Shown one piece after another: positions 52,163 through 57,508 of a stretch of DNA of 57,508 nucleotides; position 1 is the stretch's first letter; every line of letters begins with the position of its first letter. The translations under genes and the position numbers were made by a program. The DNA comes from Alphaproteobacteria bacterium (GTDB lineage: Bacteria; Pseudomonadota; Alphaproteobacteria; TMED109): contig JAJDZX010000052.1 in NCBI GenBank assembly GCA_022824395.1, forward strand, positions 1 through 57,508, written 5' to 3'. The notes under the pieces are model-generated. The model searched no databases. It was not told where the DNA came from and saw only the letters and a list, made by a program, of their open reading frames with translations.

Positions 52163-53251
52163 ATGTCTTGGAACAATCAGAACGGCCCCTGGGGTTCGGA
52201 CCGCGGGTCCGGCGGCTGGGGGAGCGGGCCGGGAAGCCCCCTCTCCGGCGGTCCGCCGCAGAATCCCCTGGGTGACGCGGCCAAGGCCGCCCGCAAGTTC
52301 TTCCAGTCGTTCATCCCGGGCGGCAAGAAGTTCATCCTGCTTGGCATCGCGGTCGTGGCCGGGCTCTGGCTGGCGAGCGGCTTCTACACCGTGGGGCCGC
52401 AGGAGCAGGGCGTCGTGCTCCGGTTCGGCGAGTACGTCACGACCACCCAGCCCGGGCTGAACTACGTGCTCCCGCGCCCGATCGAGGAAGCGATCGTGGT
52501 CCCCGTGACACGGACCCGGAACGTCGAGATCGGTTTCCGCAGCGGCGGCAGCGGCGCCCGGAACATCGACGACGAGAGCCTGATGCTGACCGGCGACGAG
52601 AACATCATCGACGTCAACTTCGTCGTCCAGTGGGTGATCGGCAACGCCGGCGACTTCGTCTTCAATCTCCGGAATCCCGACCAGAACGTCCGCGACAGCG
52701 CCGAGAGCGTGATGCGCGAGATCATGGGCCGCACGCCGATCGAGTTCGCCCTGGCGGAAGGCCGCGACCAGGTGCGCCAGCAGGCGCAGCTCCTGCTGCA
52801 GGAGATCCTGGACCGGTACAAGACCGGCATCGTGGTCTCGGCGCTGCTGCTCCAGCGCGCGGACCCGCCGCCGCAGGTGATCGACGACTACCGGGACGTC
52901 CAGCGGGCGCGCGCCGACCAGGAACGCCTGGTGAACGAGGCGCAGGCCTACGCGAACCGGATCGTGCCGGAGGCGAAGGGTGAGGCGGCGCAGATTCGCG
53001 AGGGCGCGGAAGCCTACCGGCAGCAAGTGATCGCGGAGGCCGACGGTGCGGCGCAGCGCTTCCTGTCGGTCTACAACGAGTACGAGCAGGCGAAGGACGT
53101 GACCCGCCAGCGGATCTACCTCGAGACGATGGAAGGGCTGATGAGCAACATGAACAAGGTCATCGTCGACGATTCGGGCGGAGAGGGCGTGGTGCCCTAC
53201 CTGCCGTTGCCTGAGCTCCGCCGCCGGGCCCTTGAGGGGAGTGCGAACTGA
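52163..53251 (+). CDS. hflK: FtsH protease modulator HflK
   Basis: The 362-residue protein has a Gly/Asn/Ser-rich cytoplasmic N-terminus (residues 1-45), one membrane helix (about 53-70, FILLGIAVVAGLWLASGFYT) and the periplasmic SPFH/band 7 domain with VGPQEQGVVLRFGEYVTTTQ. A long helical segment contains AEAKGE-like VPEAKGEAAQIREGAEAYRQ. With HflC it forms a cage around FtsH in the inner membrane. ATG 52163 is the start matching the family's MSWNNQ-type beginning. Its TGA overlaps the hflC ATG. Confidence 0.94.
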   Translation: MSWNNQNGPWGSDRGSGGWGSGPGSPLSGGPPQNPLGDAAKAARKFFQSFIPGGKKFILLGIAVVAGLWLASGFYTVGPQEQGVVLRFGEYVTTTQPGLNYVLPRPIEEAIVVPVTRTRNVEIGFRSGGSGARNIDDESLMLTGDENIIDVNFVVQWVIGNAGDFVFNLRNPDQNVRDSAESVMREIMGRTPIEFALAEGRDQVRQQAQLLLQEILDRYKTGIVVSALLLQRADPPPQVIDDYRDVQRARADQERLVNEAQAYANRIVPEAKGEAAQIREGAEAYRQQVIAEADGAAQRFLSVYNEYEQAKDVTRQRIYLETMEGLMSNMNKVIVDDSGGEGVVPYLPLPELRRRALEGSAN

Positions 53252-54129
53252 TGTCGCGCATTGCCGGAATTGCGCTGGGTGCGCTGGCCGCGGTTGCGGC
53301 CGTCGCGGCCTACGAGAGCTTCTTCATCGTCGATGAGCGCGAGCAGGCGATCGTGCTGCAGTTCGGGGAGCCCCGGCGCGTGGTGCAGGAACCCGGCCTG
53401 CAGTGGAAGATCCCGTTCATCCAGAACGTGACCGTCTTCGATCGACGGATCCTGCTGTTCGACAGTCCGGTCGAGGAGATCATTTCCTCCGATCGGAAAC
53501 GCCTGATCGTCGACGCGTTCGCACGGTACCGGATCGTCGATCCGCTGCTGTTCTACCAGACGATCCGATTCGAGTTGGCGTTGCGCACCCGGCTCGGATC
53601 GATCATCAACGACAGCCTCCGGCAGGTGCTCGGCGGGGTGCCGCTCCAGTCGGTCATCTCCGAGCAGCGGGCGGAGCTGATGTCGGCGGTGGCCGATGGC
53701 GTGCGCACCGAGGCGCGCCCGTTCGGCATCCATATCGAGGACGTGCGGATCCGGCGGGCCGACCTGCCCAGCGAGAACTCGGAGGCGATCTACCGCCGGA
53801 TGCAGACCGAACGTCAGCAGGAGGCGGCGCAGATCCGGGCCGAGGGCGAGGAGGAGGCGCGGCGCGTGCGGGCCGCCTCCGACCGGGACAAGACGGTGAT
53901 CCTGGCGGAAGCCGAACGCGATGCGGAAGTGCTGCGGGGCCAGGGTGAGGCCGAGAAGAACCGCATCTTTGCCAATGCGTTTGGGCGCGACCCCGATTTC
54001 TTCGCCTTCTACCGCTCGATGCAGGCGTACGCGAAGGCGTTGTCGGCCGACGACACAACGATGGTCCTCTCGCCGAACAGCCAGTTCTTCCAGTTCTTCG
54101 GCACCGACGCCGCGACCCCCGCCGAATAG
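53251..54129 (+). CDS. hflC: FtsH protease modulator HflC
   Basis: This 292-residue SPFH protein has an N-terminal anchor (IAGIALGALAAVAAVAAYES), then FFIVDEREQAIVLQFGEPRR, KIPFIQNVTVFDRRIL and a helical region RMQTERQQEAAQIRAEGEEE. The C-terminal ALSADDTTMVLSPNSQFFQF is diagnostic of HflC. It overlaps hflK (TGATG), consistent with stoichiometric production of the HflKC complex. Confidence 0.95.
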   Translation: MSRIAGIALGALAAVAAVAAYESFFIVDEREQAIVLQFGEPRRVVQEPGLQWKIPFIQNVTVFDRRILLFDSPVEEIISSDRKRLIVDAFARYRIVDPLLFYQTIRFELALRTRLGSIINDSLRQVLGGVPLQSVISEQRAELMSAVADGVRTEARPFGIHIEDVRIRRADLPSENSEAIYRRMQTERQQEAAQIRAEGEEEARRVRAASDRDKTVILAEAERDAEVLRGQGEAEKNRIFANAFGRDPDFFAFYRSMQAYAKALSADDTTMVLSPNSQFFQFFGTDAATPAE

Positions 54130-54138
54130 GGCGGACGT

Positions 54139-54330
54139 TTGCAGTTGAACGATCTGTGGGCAGCGATCGGGCTTGTGCTGGTGATCGAAGGCGCACTATA
54201 TGCGCTGTTCCCGGACGGCATGCGGAACGTCCTGAAGCGTTCGCTCGCCATTCCGACGTCCACGGTGCGGGCGGCCGGCATTGCGAGCGCCGGCGGCGGC
54301 CTGTTCGTGATTTGGCTCATCCGGGGATGA
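54139..54330 (+). CDS. DUF2065 small inner-membrane protein (YjeT-like)
   Basis: The 63-residue product (LWAAIGLVLVIEGALYALFP, DGMRNVLKRSLAIPTSTVRA) has two membrane helices around a short basic loop, the DUF2065 pattern. It starts at TTG 54139 with AGGGCGGA upstream, nine bases after hflC. This gene follows hflC in many proteobacteria; its function is unknown. Confidence 0.88.
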   Translation: MQLNDLWAAIGLVLVIEGALYALFPDGMRNVLKRSLAIPTSTVRAAGIASAGGGLFVIWLIRG

Positions 54331-54359
54331 GGCACCGTTTCCCCGGCCGGAGGTATTCC

Positions 54360-55850
54360 ATGGTCCGCCCGTCCTTCGCCTACCGCGCAGTCGCTGCGCT
54401 GTGCTTCGCCGCCGTCGTCGTCGGGACCGCATCGGTCCCGGCCCGGGCGGCCGACACGGTGCTTCCCGACTTCGCCGATCTCACGGAACGGCTGCTGCCG
54501 TCGGTGGTCAGCATTGCGACGGTTATGCAGACGGCCAGCGGGCAGCGGCCCCGGCCCCAGTTCCCGCTGCCCCCCGACGCGTTTCCGCCGGACTCGCCGT
54601 TTCGCGACTTCTTCCGCGACTTCTTCGACCGCGGGCCGCAGCAGGCGCCGAGCCCGCGACCGCCGCGCAGTTTCGGCGGCGGGTCCGGATTCCTGATCGA
54701 GGCCGACGGCTACATCGTCACGAACCATCATGTGATCGAGGACGCCGCCGAGATCGCCGTGACCCTGCACGACGGGAAGACGTACACCGCCGAGGTCAAG
54801 GGTTCGGATCCGAAGACCGACCTGGCGCTCATCAAGATCGAGCCGGACGAGCCGCTGCCGATCGTGGAATGGGGAGATTCGGAAACGGCGCGGATGGGGA
54901 ACTGGGTCTTCGCGATCGGCAATCCGTTCGGGCTCAGCAGCACCCTGACCGTGGGCGTGATCTCGGCGCTGGCGCGCGACATCCGCTCGGGCCCCTTTGA
55001 TTCCTATATCCAGACGGATGCGGCCATCAACCGCGGCAACTCGGGGGGGCCCCTGTTCAACCTCGACGGCAAGGTCATCGGTGTCAACACGTCGATCTAT
55101 TCGCCGCCGGGCGGTGCCGGGGGGTCGGTCGGCATCGGCTTCGCCGTGCCGTCCTCCATCGCCAAGACGGTCGTGGCCCAGATCCGCGAGTTGGGACGCA
55201 CCCGCCGCGGCTGGCTGGGCGTGCAGATTCAGGGCGTCGGGGAAGACATCGCCGAGTCGCTCCGCCTCGAGGAGCCGGCCGGGGCGCTCGTCGCCGTGGT
55301 GTTTCCCGACAGTCCGGCCGACGAGGCAGGAGTCCAGCCGGGTGACGTGCTCCTGAAATTTGACGGCAACGACATCCCGACGGTTCGCGATCTCCCCAGG
55401 ATGGTGGCCGGGGCCGAGGTCGGGAGCGAGATCGAGATCGACCTCTGGCGTGACGGCAGGATGGAGACGGTCCGGGTGAAGCTGGGCGAACTCGAGGCGG
55501 CCGAGGCGGCCCTGGCGAGCGCCGAAGACGCCGAAGTCGAGCCGGCCACTGCCGAGACCCTGGGGCTCACGCTGGCGACGCTGACCCCGGACGAGCGGTC
55601 GCGCCTCACCATCGAAGAGGACGTGCACGGCGTCGTCGTGACCGGCGTCTCGCCCGATTCGGATGCAGCCGCCAAGGGAATGCAGGTGGGTGACGTCATC
55701 GTGGAGGTCGGGCGCAAGCCGGTGCGGACGCCGGCTGCGGCGGTGGACGAGATCGATCGATTGCAGCAGGAGGGGCAGACGTCGATCCTGTTGCTGGTCA
55801 ACCGCGAGGGCAACAGCCTCTTCGTGGCGCTGCGCACCGCCGAGAGCTGA
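54360..55850 (+). CDS. degP: periplasmic Do-type serine protease (DegP/HtrA family)
   Basis: The 496-residue protein has a signal peptide (AALCFAAVVVGTASVPARA), a Pro/Phe-rich linker and a trypsin-like domain with the triad His in IVTNHHVIEDA, Asp in SDPKTDLALIKI and Ser in NRGNSGGPLFNLDG. Two PDZ domains follow (GWLGVQIQGV to about 390, and VHGVVVTGVSPDSDAAAKGM to the end). It degrades or refolds misfolded envelope proteins. GGAGG lies five bases before ATG 54360. It follows DUF2065 by 29 bp, as in other alphaproteobacteria. Confidence 0.94.
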   Translation: MVRPSFAYRAVAALCFAAVVVGTASVPARAADTVLPDFADLTERLLPSVVSIATVMQTASGQRPRPQFPLPPDAFPPDSPFRDFFRDFFDRGPQQAPSPRPPRSFGGGSGFLIEADGYIVTNHHVIEDAAEIAVTLHDGKTYTAEVKGSDPKTDLALIKIEPDEPLPIVEWGDSETARMGNWVFAIGNPFGLSSTLTVGVISALARDIRSGPFDSYIQTDAAINRGNSGGPLFNLDGKVIGVNTSIYSPPGGAGGSVGIGFAVPSSIAKTVVAQIRELGRTRRGWLGVQIQGVGEDIAESLRLEEPAGALVAVVFPDSPADEAGVQPGDVLLKFDGNDIPTVRDLPRMVAGAEVGSEIEIDLWRDGRMETVRVKLGELEAAEAALASAEDAEVEPATAETLGLTLATLTPDERSRLTIEEDVHGVVVTGVSPDSDAAAKGMQVGDVIVEVGRKPVRTPAAAVDEIDRLQQEGQTSILLLVNREGNSLFVALRTAES

Positions 55851-55875
55851 CCCGGCGGGGCCGACCCCCGCGCGC

Positions 55876-56811
55876 ATGGAGACGGATCGGCCCAGGGTGT
55901 TCGTGGTCGCCGGCCCCACGGCTTCCGGCAAGTCCGCCCTGGCGGAGGCGCTTGCCAGCCGGCTTGGCGGCCAGGTCGTCAACGCGGACAGCGTGCAGCT
56001 CTACGGCGCCTTCAGGATCCTGACCGCCCGACCGAGTCCGGCAAGCGAGAGACGCCTGCCGCATCGCCTGTACGGGATTCTCGGCCCGAGCGAGCGCTGT
56101 TCGGCCGGACGCTGGCGGGGTCTGGCGCTGGACGCGGTGGCGGACGGGCACGCGGCGCAGCGTCCGTCCGTGGTGGTCGGCGGGAGCGGGCTCTACCTGG
56201 AGGCGCTGCTCCACGGCTTCGCCCCGATCCCGTGCGTGCCGCACTCGGTCCGCGAGGAGGTGACCCGACGCCTCGAGGCGATCGGGCCGGCAGGCCTGCA
56301 CGATGAGCTGCAGAAGGTCGATCCCGTGCTGGCCGCCCGCCTGGAGCCGGGGGACCGGCAGCGGATCGTGCGCGGTTGGGAGGTCTGGCTGGCGACCGGG
56401 CAGGCCCTTTCCTCGTGGCAGGCGTCGGAGCCGGCCTCGACGGAGCTGCAGGTTCGCCGAATCTTGCTCCGCCCGCCGCGGGACGCGCTGCGGGCAGCGA
56501 TCGAGGCCCGGGTAGGGCGCATGTTTGCCGCCGGCGCCCTAGACGAAGCCCGTTCGTTCCTGCGCCTCGACGTGCCGGAGGACGCGCCCGTCCGCAAGGC
56601 GCACGGCCTGCGCCCGCTGACTAGGCACCTCCGGGGGGAACTTTCGCTCGACGCGGCCGCGGAGCTCACCGTCAACGAGACCCGGCGCTACGCGCGCCGT
56701 CAGGACACGTGGTTCCGCGGGCGCTTCACCGCCGATCACGTACTGGCGCATCCGCCCGAGTTCGTGGCGAGCGAAGCCGAGGCTCTGGCCGGAGCCGCTC
56801 TCGACGCTTGA
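55876..56811 (+). CDS. miaA: tRNA dimethylallyltransferase
   Basis: The 311-residue enzyme begins VFVVAGPTASGKSALAEALA (P-loop), then VNADSVQLYGAFRILTARPS (the DSxQ/Y substrate motif), VVVGGSGLYLEALLHG and RRYARRQDTWFRGRF near the end. It adds the dimethylallyl group to A37 of tRNAs reading UNN codons. Family members often have a Met and Lys (D-x-x-Q-x-Y-K-x-x-x-I-x-TA) where this reads YGAFRILTA, a small change. It starts 25 bp after degP and is likely co-transcribed. Confidence 0.93.
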   Translation: METDRPRVFVVAGPTASGKSALAEALASRLGGQVVNADSVQLYGAFRILTARPSPASERRLPHRLYGILGPSERCSAGRWRGLALDAVADGHAAQRPSVVVGGSGLYLEALLHGFAPIPCVPHSVREEVTRRLEAIGPAGLHDELQKVDPVLAARLEPGDRQRIVRGWEVWLATGQALSSWQASEPASTELQVRRILLRPPRDALRAAIEARVGRMFAAGALDEARSFLRLDVPEDAPVRKAHGLRPLTRHLRGELSLDAAAELTVNETRRYARRQDTWFRGRFTADHVLAHPPEFVASEAEALAGAALDA

Positions 56812-56838
56812 GGACCTGGAAGCGCGGCAGCGCAGCTC

Positions 56839-56874
56839 TCAATTCGTGTCGAGAACCACTCCCGGGCCGGTCAT
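56839..56874 (-). pseudogene. second PIN toxin: 11-residue start relic
   Basis: ATG 56874 overlaps the stop of the upstream antitoxin relic (ATGA) and encodes MTGPGVVLDTN before TGA. VVLDTN is the conserved start of PilT/PIN toxins with the first catalytic Asp. The remaining gene is absent; the 3' end of miaA lies 28 bases away on the other strand. Confidence 0.5.
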
Positions 56875-56987
56875 TCGGGCGGGGTCGCCTTGTCGGGAGC
56901 CCATGCAACGGCCTCGGCGAGATCTTCGTCCGTGATGCCCAGATCGGCCAGCCTGGATCGCGCTGCATCGGCGCGATCCAGCCGCAT
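56871..56987 (-). pseudogene. antitoxin relic of a PIN-type module
   Basis: ATG 56987 (overlapping the TAA of the VapC relic, TAATG) encodes 38 residues: MRLDRADAARSRLADLGITD and EDLAEAVAWA. The RLADLGIT-x-x-DLA-x-AVAWAR pattern is typical of antitoxins preceding PIN-family toxins. It may lack its true N-terminus because the first VapC gene is fused directly onto it. Confidence 0.5.
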
Positions 56988-57124
56988 TATAGGTAAGAAA
57001 GTATATGAGCCCTATGCGATTCATTCGCAATGACGTAGCGAGCGGTAGCTGAAAGGCGCTCACTGTCTACCAGCCACCAGAGGAGCGCGCGCGTGTCCAG
57101 GAGTACACGCACCGCTACGGGCAT
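56987..57124 (-). pseudogene. VapC-type PIN toxin truncated after 45 residues
   Basis: ATG 57124 encodes VRVLLDTRALLWWLVDSERL and SATARYVIANESHRAHI, the VapC start with the catalytic Asp in LLDT, and then stops at TAA 56987. The last residues (HILSYL) no longer match VapC. The gene was cut by joining to the antitoxin relic downstream. Confidence 0.65.
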
Positions 57125-57126
57125 TC

Positions 57127-57508
<382 letters not shown>

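Noticed and set aside
54009..55982. 657-codon minus-strand open frame
   Set aside because: Antisense of hflC, DUF2065 and degP.

Overview
The window is GC-rich and almost certainly comes from an alphaproteobacterium. The evidence is the hflK-hflC-DUF2065-Do-type protease-miaA block, paired Gram-negative porins, a TRAP carboxylate transporter, a periplasmic sulfite dehydrogenase and many amide/CoA-ligase/dioxygenase catabolic genes. No rRNA, tRNA or CRISPR array was seen. The gene set would suit a marine or host-associated heterotroph, but that is inference.

Layout. 1-3.7 kb is a debris field: the end of an AbiEii-type nucleotidyltransferase, a CpaF fragment joined to an AAA ATPase fragment, a 141-bp element with perfect 25-bp inverted repeats, and a broken DUF1640-like gene. 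3.7-7 kb holds an ABM-domain protein and a minus-strand sulfite-oxidation cluster (c-type heme protein, molybdenum sulfite dehydrogenase, cytochrome c). 7.2-10 kb is an EmrAB-like efflux pair. 10.2-14.8 kb is a minus-strand TPP enzyme / acyl-CoA ligase / TauD-type dioxygenase set. 15-20.4 kb has a dienelactone-hydrolase-like protein, an orphan Phd antitoxin, a translationally coupled ECF sigma factor and VWA protein, and an aspartate aminotransferase. 20.5-23.2 kb carries a small exported protein, an APH-fold kinase and an overlapping enolase paralogue with altered catalytic residues.

23.5-25.5 kb has an AbiEii-type nucleotidyltransferase with an unknown overlapping partner, a HigA remnant and a gamma-glutamylcyclotransferase. 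25.9-30.7 kb is a TRAP transporter (DctP, DctQ, DctM) with a CoA ligase directly behind it. 30.7-34.6 kb contains YefM-YoeB, a frameshifted DUF4143 ATPase and HipBA, with HipBA bracketed by two copies of the DUF4143 gene's 3' end. 34.9-41 kb contains an FMN 2-hydroxyacid oxidase, an amidase, a glutamine amidotransferase, rnhB and ilvB.

41.5-47.7 kb is mobile and decaying: a small membrane protein, a doubly broken HigBA pair, a truncated and then an intact tyrosine recombinase that both begin with three 41-residue tandem repeats, a 5'-damaged porin and remnants of a TbpB-like lipoprotein. 47.9-49 kb is an intact porin with a terminator. 49.8-51.9 kb has three further toxin-antitoxin loci, two of them with broken VapC toxins. 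52.2-56.8 kb is the conserved hflKC/protease/miaA block, followed by nested VapBC relics and the edge of another gene.

The main themes are a very high density of toxin-antitoxin loci and relics (about eleven), numerous single-lesion pseudogenes, and a few coherent catabolic cassettes. The most unusual items are the recombinase pair with N-terminal tandem repeats, the kinase/enolase-paralogue pair, and the ligase-dioxygenase-TPP enzyme cassette.
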